Counted from the first letter of the stretch, positions 21,762-33,073 are shown. The stretch is DNA of 64,000 nucleotides from Panopea generosa (GCA_029582155.1 CM055903.1:41523353-41587352); one strand, 5' to 3'. Made by a program: numbers and translations. The notes: generated by a model from the sequence alone, not told the origin.

Positions 21762-22332
21762 ACCGCCGATCTGAGTACCTCGATCAAACTTGATCATGCG
21801 GTCGTAAAATAATCTCTCTCGGTCTGCAGGGGGTTAGGGTCCCGCCCGGTCTACAGCGGTCTACCTTAGTCGGTAGCGGTCGGCGTTTCAACACGGTTTT
21901 TTTCCGTGTAGCGTTCGAGAAGCCAGACGGTCTGGAAGCGGTCTGATATACATCTTGTAGCGCTCTGGTAAACTCATGTATACTTGTGTACAAGGTCGAG
22001 TTTATCCGGAAGACATCTAGTCACATATTTTTATCAATCTGTCTATATAATGCCTGCTTCTCAACTTCTTCGATAGTGTTTGGTCAACTAAATACCGACC
22101 AAAATACTACAGTTTGATACCTAGTCTGCTGCTGTCGTGCCCAATAGTACATAATCAGGTATAGGTCGGGTAGATGTCTGGTAGAGGTCGAGCAAAGGTC
22201 GGGCTGGTCGTGGTTATCGGGCAGACATCGGGAAGGGGTCTGGAAGGTCGTGATGAGGTCGACCAAACATCTGGTCAATCTTGGTCGCCGAATTTTGCCG
22301 GTCGGGGAGATCGAGGTACTCAGATCGGCGGT
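21762..22332. mobile_element. Element-like block with 24-bp perfect inverted ends and GGTC-rich interior
   Basis: The 24 bases at 21762-21785 (starting ACCGCCGATCTGAGTACCTC) are exactly inverted at 22309-22332. The 520-bp interior is rich in GGTC/GGTCT words, such as GCGGTCTACCTTAGTCGG and GGTCTGGAAGGTCGTGATG, and in CpG, unlike the flanks. No target-site duplication is clear. Open frames of 65-119 codons in and around it are artefacts of the stop-poor GGTC composition. It fits a non-autonomous DNA transposon, but I cannot name the superfamily. Confidence 0.55.
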
Positions 22333-22529
22333 TGGAACTAGCCAGTTTGACATATGGCATAGTCCATTTCGGTCGACTTGAGTCGTAACGTTCCTTTTCA
22401 GCCCTTGCAGTTTCCCCTTCCAAAAACATACAAATATATCCATGTACGGTCTTTACATTAAATGCACGGTCTAAAAGAAATTATGTGTTATATGCTTTAC
22501 TTATAGTATCACTAGAGTACCCACGGCTG

Positions 22530-22975
22530 GCGGGCAGCGTCCAAAAGTTGTCAGCCTTCAAACTTGAATAAGTCTTAGCCAATCTTCACCAAACTTGGTC
22601 AGAATGTTTGTAGGCATAATATCTTTGCCCATTTTGATAACCAGACACTCTGGAGTTATGACACTTTAATTGCCAAAATTTGACAAAATAAGCACTGTGC
22701 GCTCTCTAACCTTTATTCGAGCTTCATGAACTTTGGTCAGAATGTTTATAGGCATAACATTTTAGTCAAGTTTGATAATGAGCCAGATCGCTCGAGTCAT
22801 TTTGGAGTTATGGCCCTTTAATTGCTAAAATGTGACCAAATTAGTAGCATCCACGAAGTTGTCTGCTCTCTTACTTAAGCAGTTCTAATCCAATCTTCAT
22901 CAAACTTGGTCAGAATGTGTATGGGCATAACATCTCGGACAAGTTCGATTAAAAGCCAGATTTCCCAACCGGTAG
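22530..22975. repeat. Dispersed repeat with three CTTGGTCAGAATGT units
   Basis: Three imperfect direct copies of a unit with AAACTTGGTCAGAATGTTTG, AGGCATAA and GAGTTATGGCCCTTTAATTG words start at about 22591, 22729 and 22902, with uneven spacing of 138 and 173 bp. This is a repeat type I associate with bivalve genomes, often found as short tandem blocks. Confidence 0.75.
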
Positions 22976-23289
22976 AGCCATTGGCGCGTACATATAAAGA
23001 GAAGCAACCGCTATAGCATAAAATTCGAGACGAACGTCGGACATAATCGCGCAACTTACTTTGTGCCCTGCTTTATATCCTCTATTCATATAATCTTCGT
23101 TAAATGAAATTCGTCATGCTCGTAGCCATGCGTCAGAAAATATGACGTTAAGTTCTAGGGGATATTCTAAGAATTGAGATAGGAAGGAGCAAAATGCATC
23201 GGCCTATACCGAGACAAGCCATGACATATTAGGGATAAAACTTGTAAACAAAGACCACTGGGCGGATGAAGCTAACTGCGGTTATTGTT

Positions 23290-23375
23290 TACAGGTGGTC
23301 TTTATTCACAGGTATTTCTACTATAAATGAACAGTGCACTGTTTTCTCCCTGCTGGTCTTTATTCACAGGGTGGT
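23290..23375. repeat. Duplicated GGTCTTTATTCACAGG word
   Basis: GTGGTCTTTATTCACAGG at about 23294 recurs as CTGGTCTTTATTCACAGG at about 23352, with the inverted word AAAGACCACTGGG at 23250. The arrangement suggests a small, decayed inverted-repeat element. Confidence 0.4.
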
Positions 23376-23822
23376 CTCCATTTGGAAGTGTTCTTTAACA
23401 CACGATTGACTGCAGTACTTGCAAATCGACATGACAGAGCATACAATTTGGCAAAAAAGTTAAATCCCTATGTACAACCGAAGCAGAACCGGATCTATTA
23501 TAATAATAGTTTTTTCCCCGATTTTGTAACAAACCGATTCAAGTTGCACATCTTCGCCAGCGAAATATACCAAGTGAACCCCATGCCATGGTCATAGCAG
23601 CCTGTGATAAAAGTCAGAATATTTGTGTTACATGCAGCATACCCAGTTGTAAAAAGAAAATAATAGCATACTGCCGCATGTCCTCAATAGTTTCTAACAA
23701 CTGCAGCATTAAAAATCATATGACGTACTGCAGCAGTCATTTTTCAAATATCGACATAAGTGCGGCAGTAAGCCATATGTATGGCTAACTGCCGCATATG
23801 GCTCAGTGCGTTGTAACAGAGC

Positions 23823-25280
23823 TTGTTCATAGGAAAACCGATTGTTGTCCAGGTTTGCTGATTAATTTGCTAACACTCTTCTGTTGTTCGATGTATTAAT
23901 GTTTGCGGTTTCATTCTGTCCTGATGATATCAAGGTGGGTAGAATCACATCGTTGTCAGATTGTCTACATGTTTATACTCTGAAGTTTGCATCACAGAAC
24001 CATGGTATTAAAGTGACCTGGTCAATGTATGCATTTTTCTGTTTAAAAATTGTTGAAATTGCACCAACAAATAAAGACTTTTAGTCTAAAAATATGCAAT
24101 AGGTTATGATTGTTTACCTGTAATTTGGTCATTAACACTGCGGTTCAGTCCCTATATGGGAAATATACAGTAATAATGGTGTGAGGCGTATAAGTGACGT
24201 ACGTCGTTGTTAAGGGGACGCTCATCATATAATTTGAATTCTAAAGAAAATGTTTACATATATTCTATTTTATTTATTTGTAACTGCAGTTGTGTATTTG
24301 GTATTCCAAGTATAAAATTGTAGAAAATGTTTTGCGAATTGATTTTCTCCTTACACTGACGTTTTAATTTATCCACTGTATTACAAGTGCCTTAACTAGG
24401 TGCTACCGTAGAGTCATTAGGAGAAAATGATTTTGATCTTTATGTCCACAAAACTCTTATCTCTCACAATTAAAGGAGGACCAATTATTTCTGATAGCTC
24501 TTTGTCTATAACTTTGTAATGAAAAACATATTATCGAACGACAGTAACGATTCCTTCTGCTTCTACTGTCTCCTAAAGTCTCGTAGAGTATCGTAGATTC
24601 TCGCTCAGTCCGTTAAATCTAAGTCAATACAAACAAAATACGACAAAATACCCATTTACGGACGCCTTTGATGTTATAATATTAGTCAGTCTGATGGCTT
24701 TTGTCTTTAGGGCAATATTGAAGGGGTTTGATTCTCTTTTATAGAATTTCATTTCATTCAAGCCGGATTGCACGAGGGATTTGAGTCTGACTTGAGATTT
24801 CAGAATTGCTCTCTTATTTACGGTAGGCAATAGGAGAAATAATTATTTTCTATCCGTGACTTGTGGGTTGCTGGGGGCGATGGCATGAACAATCGCGTTT
24901 TTGCAGTGCCAAAGGAATACAGATTAATAACTGCATAAATACATTTTTCATTATGCGTGATTATTCAACACCTTAGGTATGATTAGAAATACGCATGCCG
25001 ATTGACATTTAAATGCGTAAGCATGATTATAAAATGAGAATTTTGCAAGGGATTAAACTTTTATACGATTTTAATGAAATTTGTGTATATTTTAGCTACT
25101 GATGTAAATTCAACTACAGATTTTAGATGATGGTTTTATTTTTATTTTCATTAAAACCTTACATAGAATGATTGATGATAAAACACAATGTAATAAGGGC
25201 TGATAAGCGAATCTCCGATTTATATTAATTTATTCTATCTCGATTGCTAAGTAAGTAAGTTCAAATCTGTTGACTTTGTG
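23823..25280. other. Unique AT-rich non-coding stretch
   Basis: About 1.45 kb. Short open frames (23884-24084 plus, 24624-24830 minus) lack recognisable features. No repeat shared with the rest of the window was noticed. Confidence 0.45.
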
Positions 25281-25344
25281 TCCTGTGTAGAACCAGTACT
25301 GGGTGCTTATTTTAATGAGAGGCAAATGGACAGGACATAGGTTC
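25281..25344 (-). mobile_element. Family D SINE tail fragment
   Basis: TGTGTAGAACCAGTACTGGG followed by GGTTCGAGCC at the far side. The AGTACTGG word is shared with the family D copies at 17.8 and 26.5 kb. It directly abuts the family A copy, so one probably landed next to or inside the other. Confidence 0.5.
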
Positions 25345-25505
25345 GAGCCACTTTCCCACTTGAATCAGCGGTGAGAGACAAATGACAATGATATGCAATT
25401 GTCGTATATCAATCATCACGGAGACTGTGACTAGTCGGGAATTCGAACTCATAACCTTGAATGATTGATTGTCAGACGCGCTACCGACTGAGCTAACCTG
25501 GCCCG
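25345..25505 (-). mobile_element. tRNA-derived SINE, family A, copy 3 (3' end truncated)
   Basis: In reverse orientation: core GAATCAGCGGTGAGAGACAA, inverted B box GGAATTCGAACTCATAACC and inverted A box CTACCGACTGAGCTAACC. The 3' tail of the family is missing and replaced by the family D fragment. Confidence 0.86.
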
Positions 25506-25687
25506 ATTTGTTGTTAAACGATTAAAAATAAAACTCAATATTCTCATTTAAATCTAAAACAAACACAGACAATATGAAATGATATAACGAAGCCTTAATG
25601 TTCTTTCTTATTCAAGTCCAAATTTCAAGGAAACTGCTTTGACACTTTTTGAGAAAATACCTAAAATGTCAAGAAAATAAAATATCA

Positions 25688-25886
25688 GGCTCCTGTTTCA
25701 CCAACATATACTTAAATACTTAAAAACTTAAATCTAGGAAAAGCAGCCATGTGATCATGATTTTAGACTGGTTCCAGTAAAACTGCATATTGTGTCATTG
25801 ATATTGATTATATAATAGATAAATAACCAGTCAAAACTTAGTTAAGTTTTTAAGTATTTAAGTTAAATGTTGGTGAAACAGAAGCC
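25688..25886. mobile_element. Complete MITE, family M2
   Basis: A 199-bp element with long imperfect terminal inverted repeats. The left end GGCTCCTGTTTCACCAAC and TACTTAAATACTTAAAAACT mirror TTAAGTTTTTAAGTATTTAA and GTTGGTGAAACAGAAGCC on the right. The interior carries TTTTAGACTGGTTCCAG and GATAAATAACCAGTCAAAAC. Relatives lie at 12577-13071 and 54091-54522. It has no coding capacity, as expected for a MITE mobilised in trans. Confidence 0.88.
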
Positions 25887-26135
25887 AGGTACATTAAATG
25901 TCAAATGTGGCAGGTTAGATGTTCCGTTTAGCATATGTTTAAACATTTCCTTTCTCCAGTGTACACAGTTTCAAAAAGAAAGGGAAACTACACATACTTG
26001 GACTACATTATACTTTCAAAATGAAACGTAGAGTACATGTTTATTGCTATATATGCTTTATATTATACTACTAAAAAGATCAAAGAAACGCCGGGTGAAT
26101 TTCGAAGTTCTATAATAAAACTTTTGTAAGCGATG
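25887..26135. other. Non-coding spacer
   Basis: AT-rich sequence between two inverted-repeat elements. Nothing is recognised in it. Confidence 0.45.
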
Positions 26136-26238
26136 CAGTTTTAGAATATGTATGTATAATGTAAATGTATTTCATTAACGCTTGCTCATATTGACAAAAT
26201 CGCAAATGAAATACTTTTACATACATATTCTAAAACTG
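26136..26238. mobile_element. 103-bp fold-back element
   Basis: CAGTTTTAGAATATGTATGT at the left end is perfectly inverted at the right end (26218-26238). Pairing continues inward through GTATTTCATT/AATGAAATAC, giving arms of about 40 nt with small bulges. Confidence 0.82.
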
Positions 26239-26449
26239 TAGATATAGTTTACAATAGTTTGATAATGTGCTCTGAAATTCACCAGCGTTTCTTTATGCTT
26301 TCAGTAGTATATATAAATACTTGCTGGGAGGGGTTCTCCGTGGCCGAGACGTCTAAGGTACTGTGTTTATTTTTATATATACTAATTAAGTTAAGTTCCA
26401 TTGCGAAGTAACCTCTGAGTTTATATTTATGGACCGCTCTCCGGTCCGC

Positions 26450-26576
26450 TTCTTGGACAGAACCAGTATTGAGTGCTAAGTACCATCTTGTCGAGGTTGG
26501 GATCGAACCAGGAACGCCTAACATGAGCGTCCAACACTTTATCCACTGCACTACCGCCCTGCTCGAGTCTAGCTCG
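26450..26576 (-). mobile_element. tRNA-derived SINE, family D, reverse copy
   Basis: Reverse orientation, with an inverted B box (GTTGGGATCGAACCAGG), inverted A box (TTATCCACTGCACTACCGCC) and the AGAACCAGTATTGAGTGC end. The minus-strand ORFs across it (26279-26671, 26427-26714) are shadows of this and the next SINE. Confidence 0.8.
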
Positions 26577-26621
26577 GTTAGAAAACATTGCCAGTTTAAA
26601 CCTACACAAATCATGCTCGAA

Positions 26622-26754
26622 GTTTTCCTGTGTAGAACCAGTACTAAGCAAATGTGGAACAAGGACACCACACATAGCCGTGGCGGAGGATCGGACCCAC
26701 GGCCCTCCGGTCATGGATTCGGAGCTCTACCACTAGACCACGTTGCCAGTTACT
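26622..26754 (-). mobile_element. tRNA-derived SINE, family D-like, reverse copy with distinct head
   Basis: The inverted head (GAGCTCTACCACTAGACCAC, A box; GGATCGGACCCACGG, B box) is well preserved and GC-rich. The 3' word CCTGTGTAGAACCAGTACTA links it to the preceding copy. Its head differs from that of the 26450 copy, so the two may be different tRNA-head subfamilies sharing one tail. Confidence 0.8.
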
Positions 26755-27487
26755 TGCAAAAAAACCCAAAAAAACTTGCAGACGGACGGACAGTGTTTTT
26801 TTCCTCAGATTCCTATTAATAAGGTCGTCTCCATCGGTACCAATAAAACTGTCTGTAAAACATATTGTTGAATATAATGTTAAACCCAATTCGCTTATTA
26901 CAATAACTTGTCGGCGATGGAATACATAATGGTAGATTTCATATAGAATCGAACAAATTTGAAATAGAAACAAAAACAGAAATCGGTGATTAAACTTAAA
27001 ACTGAAAACTTTGGATCAGAGGGACGCTACAGTCCAAGGTTGAGACTAATGAACGTGTGATTTATTTCAGTTTTTGACAAAAGAATAAAATGTTTTTTGA
27101 TTCGCCGCCGTTCGGCAGAGACGCGGTATACAAGCGAAGTTCTCGATGATCATTAGAGAGGAATGCATGTTATTGTTCGGCAAACGTTTACACTAATTGA
27201 AATCATCAAATTGTAACACAATCTGACTTGAAAAGACAGCCACGTAACCACACACTCTGTCGCAATGTCATGTAGGTGTGTTAGACATAATTAAAATTTC
27301 GTAAACATTTCTTCTAAGGGTATCAGTGACCGGTGAATATGTTATACATGCGAAAAATAATATCAAACTTCAGCCCCTCGCTCACCCCCACCACACATAA
27401 TAGATATGTACTTATTATGGTTACATCGACACGGGGAAGTACTTAATTTTTTGTTCACTGTTTAATCAATATTTATTTTTATCAAAA
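26755..27487. other. Unique non-coding stretch
   Basis: About 730 bp, with a slightly more complex, CpG-bearing part at 27100-27200 (TTCGCCGCCGTTCGGCAGAG). No gene or repeat was recognised. Confidence 0.45.
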
Positions 27488-27781
27488 CATGATTGATTGA
27501 TTGAATATTTAGCGTCATTCTTATGCCATCGAGGGCTAACAGACGATCAGTTAACCTAACCACTGTTTCCTGGGATTAACCAGTACTCGAGCACACCCCA
27601 TCTTCGCAAGTAATTGATAACTTTCCAACTTGAATCAGTGGTGAGAGACGAATGATAATGAGACACAATGTTGTATATCATATCATATCATCACGGAGAC
27701 TGTTGCCGGGCGGGGGATTCGAACTCACGACCCCTGGATTGATAGTCAGACGCGCAACCGACTGAGCTAATCGGGCCCGGC
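27488..27781 (-). mobile_element. tRNA-derived SINE, family A, copy 4 (full length)
   Basis: The best copy of the family in the window. On the minus strand it has the head GATTAGCTCAGTCGGTTGCG (A box), GTCGTGAGTTCGAATCC (B box) and the core TCTCTCACCACTGATTCAAG. The body contains GGTTAACTGATCGTCTGTTA, and the 3' end is CGCTAAATATTCAATCAATC. The (ATC)-like tail is typical of a SINE that borrows a LINE 3' end. Confidence 0.93.
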
Positions 27782-27850
27782 TTTATCAAAACAATCTAAA
27801 TATGAAAATAAGGTTAGAAACCTGTGTTTTTCAAGTAGAACAAAATATAC

Positions 27851-28027
27851 TACTGTCAAATCATTGTAAGCGGTCACCTCTGTTAAGCAGCAACTTGTCT
27901 TAAGTAGCATTTGTTATGTCCCATTTTTATTCTTTCAAAGTAAATTAACCTGTATTAAACAACCTGTCTTAAAAAAGCCACCGTTGTTCCTTCCCATGAC
28001 TGGCTGCTTAAGACTGGTTGGCATGTA
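27851..28027. mobile_element. MITE, family M1 (CAGTCAAACCTGT ends, TA target)
   Basis: Ends TACTGTCAAATCATTGTAAG and TTAAGACTGGTTGGCATGTA are imperfect inverted repeats within TA. The interior has GGTCACCTCTGTTAAGCAGC and AACCTGTATTAAACAACCTG. It matches copies at 43075, 46625 and 57981. TA flanks and a CAGT start fit a Tc1/mariner-type MITE. Confidence 0.82.
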
Positions 28028-28315
28028 CCTAATATTCGTATTTACAGTTTAATGAACGTCTCAATGTGGGAGTGAAGTATTTATTTATCAATATTTTGTT
28101 AGAAAATGAATGTTCAAAGTCAGTTTGTACAATGAACATCTAATTTGTCTCGCCTCTTTTTCATGTATACGTTTTATTCAATCGTATACGTAAGCTACGA
28201 TTTCGTACAAGACTTTGTGTTGACACGACTAGAACTGTGGACTATTGTGGACATACTCTATATTTTTTTTACTGAGAAACATATCTTCCTCGCAGTTTGG
28301 GCTAAATAACTAAAT
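28028..28315. other. Non-coding spacer
   Basis: AT-rich sequence between a MITE and the 102-bp minisatellite. Nothing is recognised. Confidence 0.45.
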
Positions 28316-31005
28316 CATAGCCTTTTATGCAAGACACTTTCAGCAAGACAGGGACATACTCTTTAACGCAATCAGGTATAGAGAGAACTTTTTTCAGAAG
28401 AATAGGGCACAGTATATAACATTCCCTTTTATACCAGACACTTTCAGCAGGACAGGGACGTAGTCTGTAAGGCATCTTGGTAGAGAGGATACTTTCAGAA
28501 GTATAGTGACGCAGTCTGTAACGCAACCTTTTGTACCAAACACTTTCAGCAAGACAGGGACGTAGTCTATAAGGCAACCTGGTATAGAGGACACTTTCAG
28601 AAGTATAGTGACGCAGTCTGTAACGCAACCTTTTGTACCAAACACTTTCAACAAGACAGGGACGTAGTCTATAAGGCAACCTGGTATAGAGGACACTTTC
28701 AGAAGTATAGTGACGCAGTCTGTAACGCAACCTTTTGTACCAAACACTTTCAACAAGACAGGGACGTAGTCTATAAGGCAACCTGGTATAGAGGATACTT
28801 TCAGAAGTATAGTGACGCAGTCTGTAACGCAAACTTTTATACCAAACACTTTCAGCAAGACAGGGACATGATCTGTAAGGCAACCTGGTATAGAGGATAT
28901 TTTCAGGAGTATAGTGACGCAGTCTGTAACACAACCTTTTATACCAAACACTTTCAGCAAGATAGGGACGTAGTCTATAAGGCAACCTGGTATAGAGGAC
29001 ACTTTCAGAAGTATAGTGACGCAGTCTGTAACGCAACCTTTTATACCAAACACTTTCAGCAAGACAGGGACGAAGTCTATAAGGCAACCTGGTATAGAGG
29101 ACACTTTCAGGAGTATACTGACGCAGTCTGTAACGCAACCTTTTATACCAACCACTTTCAGCAAGACAGGGACGTAGTCTATAAGGCAACCTGGTATAGA
29201 GGACACTTTCAGAAGTATAGTGACGCAGTCTGTAACGCAACCTTTTATACCAACCACTTTCAGCAAGACAGGGACGTAGTCTATAAGGCAACCTGGTATA
29301 GAGGACACTTTCAGAAGTATAGTGACGCAGTCTGTAACACAACCTTTTATACCAAACACTTTCAACAAGACAGGGACGTAGTCTATAAGGCAACTTGGTA
29401 TAGAGGACACTTTCAGAAGTATAGTGACGCAGTTTGAAACGCTACCTTTTATACCAAACACTTTCAACAAGACAGGGACGTGGTCTATAAGGCAATCTGG
29501 TATAGAGGACACTTTCAGAAGAATAGGGACGCAGTCTGTAACACAACCTTTTATACCAAACACTTTCAACAAGACAGGGACGTAGTCTATAAGGCAACCT
29601 GATATAGAAGACACTTTCAGAAGTATAGTGACGCAGTTTGAAACACAACCTTTTATACCAAACACTTTCAACAAGACAGGGACGTAGTCTATAAGGCAAC
29701 CTGGTATAGAGGACACTTTCAGAAGTAAAGTGACGCAGTCTGTAACACAACCTTTTATACCAAACACTTTCAACAAGACAGGGACGTAGTCTATAAGGCA
29801 ACCTGGTATAGAGGACACTTTCAAAAGTATAGTGACGCAGTCTGTAACACAACCTTTTATACCAAACACTTTCAACAAGACAGGGACGTAGTCTATAAGG
29901 CAACCTGATATAGAGGACACTTTCAGAAGTATAGTGACGCAGTCTGTAACGCAACCTTTTATACCGAACACTTTCAACAAGTCAGGGACATAGTCTATAA
30001 GGCAACCTGGTATAGAGGACACTTTCAGAAGTATAGTGACGCAGTGTGTAACGCAACCTTTTGTACCAAACACTTTCAACAAGACAGGGACGTAGTCTAT
30101 AAGGCAACCTGGTATAGAGGATACTTTCAGAAGTATAGTGACGCAGTCTGTAACGCAAACTTTTATGCCAAACACTTTCAGCATGACAAGGACGTGGTCT
30201 GTAAGGCAACCTGGTATAGATGACACTTTCAAAAGTATAGTGACGCAGTCTGTAACACAACCTTTTATACCAAACACTTTCAACAAGACAGGGACGTAGT
30301 CTATAAGGCAACCTGGTATAGAGGACACTTTCAGAAGTATAGTGACGCAGTCTGTAACGCAACCTTTTATACCAAACACTTTCAACAAGACAGGGATGTA
30401 GTCTATAGGGCAACCTGGTATAGAGGACACTTTCAGGAGTATAGTGACGCAGTCTGTAACACAACCTTTTATACCAAACACTTTCAACAAGACAGGGACG
30501 TAGTCTATAAGGCAACCTGGTATAGAGGACACTTTCAGAAGTACAGTGACGCAGTCTGTAACGCAACTTTTTATACCAAACACTTTCAGCAAAACAGGGA
30601 CGTGGTCTATAAGGCAACCTGGTATAGAGGATACTTTCAGAAGTATAGTGACGCAGTCTGTAACACAACCTTTTATACCAAACACTTTCAGCAAGACAGG
30701 GACGTAGTCTATAAGGCAACCTGGTATAGAGGACACTTTCAGAAGTATAGTGACGCAGTCTGTAACGCAACCTTTTATACCAAACACTTTAAACAATACA
30801 GGGACGTAGTCTATAAGGCAACCTGGTATAGAGGACTCTTTCAGGAGTATAGTGACGCAGTCTGTAACACAACCTTTTATACCAAACACTTTCAGCAAGA
30901 CAGGTTGATAATCTATAAGGCAACCTGGTATAGAAGACACTTTCAGAAGTATAGTGACGCAGTCTGTAACGCAACCTTTTATACCAAACACTTTCAGCAG
31001 CCTGG
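28316..31005. repeat. 102-bp dimeric minisatellite, about 26 units, open in three frames
   Basis: The 102-bp unit recurs about 26 times with high similarity. It is itself a dimer of two related 51-bp halves, one with TATACCAAACACTTTCAGCA and one with TATAGAGGACACTTTCAGAA, matching at about 37 of 51 positions. Because 102 is divisible by three and the consensus lacks stops in three frames, open frames follow: 865 codons on minus (28394-30991), up to 363 codons in another minus frame, and up to 189 codons on plus. The 865-codon frame would encode 34-residue repeats (VFGIKGCVTDCVTILLK, then VSSIPGCLIDYVPVLLK). No promoter, splice context or known domain supports any frame, so I treat this as a minisatellite. 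The edge units at 28316-28440 and after 30990 are decayed. Confidence 0.96.
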
Positions 31006-33072
31006 AAGGATGGTTACCTTAAATTGCAATGCGACAAAGCGCAACGTTACGCAGCGAAAATGATCGCACGCAACGCAACACAGCACAATACATTAAACAT
31101 TTCACTATCAAAACAGTTGCATTAGTGTCAATGGGAATGGAATATTAAAATCTTCTGATGATAAGAATAACACACATATCATATTTTTACATTCATCTGC
31201 AGATTAATCCCTTCCAGAAATGATTGATACTTCTGCTATATTCATACAGTTCTCCTCACATGACTTTTAACCGATATGTTATAAGTTAACAATTTACAAA
31301 AAACCACGCCTACGTTGTATATTTTGAAAATAAACAGATGCAAATATTTCAGGAGCAATAATAAATATGAATGCTTACGTCATCATTAAGTCATGCACTT
31401 GCAAATTAATTTGAAAATACCGTTTTATTCTGAAAAGAAAATCCGATATAAACACCACATCACAGTTTAATAATTTGCACCATTTTCCTTCGTGAATTAA
31501 GTGTCAGTCATAATTCTTTTTTGCCGTCTTGTTGTTTTTTTTATAAAAAAGGGTGAAAAAAATTTTTTTTTCTAAAAATGTTGAAAGTAAAACACATATT
31601 TTGTAACTTCTCCGTATGTGCTGACATTAATGAAGAGAGGGGTTGGCCGCAAGTCAGTTTGAAATGTAATCTTAAAAATAACAACTTTGCCTGATTTTGT
31701 CGAAAAGTATTTTTTAAGAATGAATTATTTTTACATAACAAATTATTCACATGTTTAAAAAAGAAAGGAGGAAAATGGTTGTTTAACAAAAGACGTGGTA
31801 TTTAAAGAATTCACAAGAAAATCACAAACACAAACACAAATAATGCATTAAAGATGTATCACCTATAACGTTCAATTCAGCAAATGATGGAAAGTTTATT
31901 GAATCTCAAAGAGGAAGGTCCTATTCGAAGAAGACCGTTATTGTAGTTTATCTTTTTTAAGAGAAATTTGTTGTAAAGACACAGGTGGGCATTTTTCCGT
32001 TTTATTCGGCAATGTTTTAGCATAACCGGAAACTGATCAATGCATGACTTTATAGCGGGCCGCGATTTAGTATTTTGTTAACAAAATTAAAGAAGTTTAC
32101 ACTACAGAGATAAAATACAATTTAAGTTATTAAACATAATACCCATAATATATGATGTTTGATATAAATGTGCAGTTTTACTGATAAGATCGAAAAAATA
32201 TCGCCGATATAGGCGAGGCCTCTTTATATAGAACCACAACAATGACGAAGAAGTAAAAACATGAACACAATCCAGTTGGTTTAAACATATTTTATTTCTA
32301 TTTATATACATGCATGTATACAGAAATGGGGTTGGGCCACAAGTTCTTCTAACATTAGATTCGACCCTCCCCCCTACAGTTACAGAGTACGGCAGGTGTA
32401 AACAAATAAAGTAAATACGAAGGAGAAAAAAGACATAATTGTAAGAGACTAAGAGTAGAGAAAAAAAGATTTATAACAAACTTTAAAATACTAAAATGTG
32501 TATTTAACATAGTTAATTTAACGAGTTTATATAAGAAGACGACAGTGTGATCCCGTGATTAAATATATATAAACATTCGACATTGCATAAGTTTATTTGG
32601 CTATTTGCCACATTATACATGCACCTTTGTCATATTTGGAAAGCTTATCAAATGTTTTCGGAATGTAAGATCCAGTTAACTGTCTTTACCTTTTTCAGTT
32701 GAATCTTACATTTACCTCGAAATGAGTTTGTTTCCAGCTTTAATATATTAGATGATAAGGAGAGTTGTGTTCATCAATTAAAACTCGACACTATGATCTC
32801 GGTGAGTAAGTACATATTTTATATGTTTTGCACTGGTAACATTTTATGAGAAGTTCTATACAACTGTTACACTGTATACAAGTTCACACTGATTTACAGT
32901 CATTCATGCTCTGTGTATTACATTTTTATGTTTTGGTTCATGCTACAAACTTTGAATTTACTATAATTCATGTTTGCCGTATTGGTAATACGTGTATGTC
33001 TATGGAATACAATATTTAAGATAAAGTAGTCAATAATTTTGACGCGAACGTTACCACTTAAATAGCTAACAG
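31006..33072. other. Unique AT-rich non-coding stretch
   Basis: About 2 kb. Just after the minisatellite lies a short ACGC/AACGCAAC-rich patch (31035-31085). A possible exon-like signal at about 32701-32800 (TTTACCTTTTTCAG acceptor, CTCG|GTGAGTAAGT donor) encloses no convincing open frame. Otherwise nothing is recognised. Confidence 0.4.
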
Positions 33073-33073
33073 A

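Larger units (their letters stand above)
19550..23822. mobile_element. 4.3-kb segment bounded by inverted hairpin-bearing ends
   Basis: The left end, 19550-19612, contains TTGTTACAACGCATTGAGCC, then a 34-nt hairpin (GCGGCAGTAAGCCATA, 2-nt loop, perfect complement, 19579-19612). The right end carries the inverted counterpart: a hairpin at 23762-23795, then GGCTCAGTGCGTTGTAACAG to 23822. A third, weaker hairpin of the same GCAATAAGCCATA type lies at 20564-20615. The segment has no transposase-like open frame and contains other repeats (20678-21514, 21762-22332, 22530-22975). It is either a large non-autonomous DNA element or two smaller hairpin elements that happen to face each other. I cannot define target-site duplications. 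Confidence 0.5.

Noticed and set aside
21538-22443. Cluster of ORFs of 65-119 codons
   Set aside because: They come from the stop-poor GGTC/GACC-rich composition of the inverted-repeat element; several overlap in different frames.
26279-26819. Three overlapping ORFs of 95-130 codons
   Set aside because: All run across two adjacent tRNA-derived SINEs in different frames and are shadows of the GC-richer SINE heads.
28394-30991. 865-codon minus-strand ORF (and other long frames over the same span) as a protein-coding gene
   Set aside because: It lies wholly inside a 102-bp minisatellite whose length is a multiple of three and whose consensus lacks stops in three frames. No promoter, splice context or known domain was seen. 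Kept only as a low-probability alternative in the findings.
32701-32800. Exon between an acceptor-like TTTACCTTTTTCAG and a donor-like CTCG|GTGAGTAAGT
   Set aside because: The enclosed sequence has stops and no protein-like frame. The donor is a good match, but a non-coding exon cannot be told from chance.
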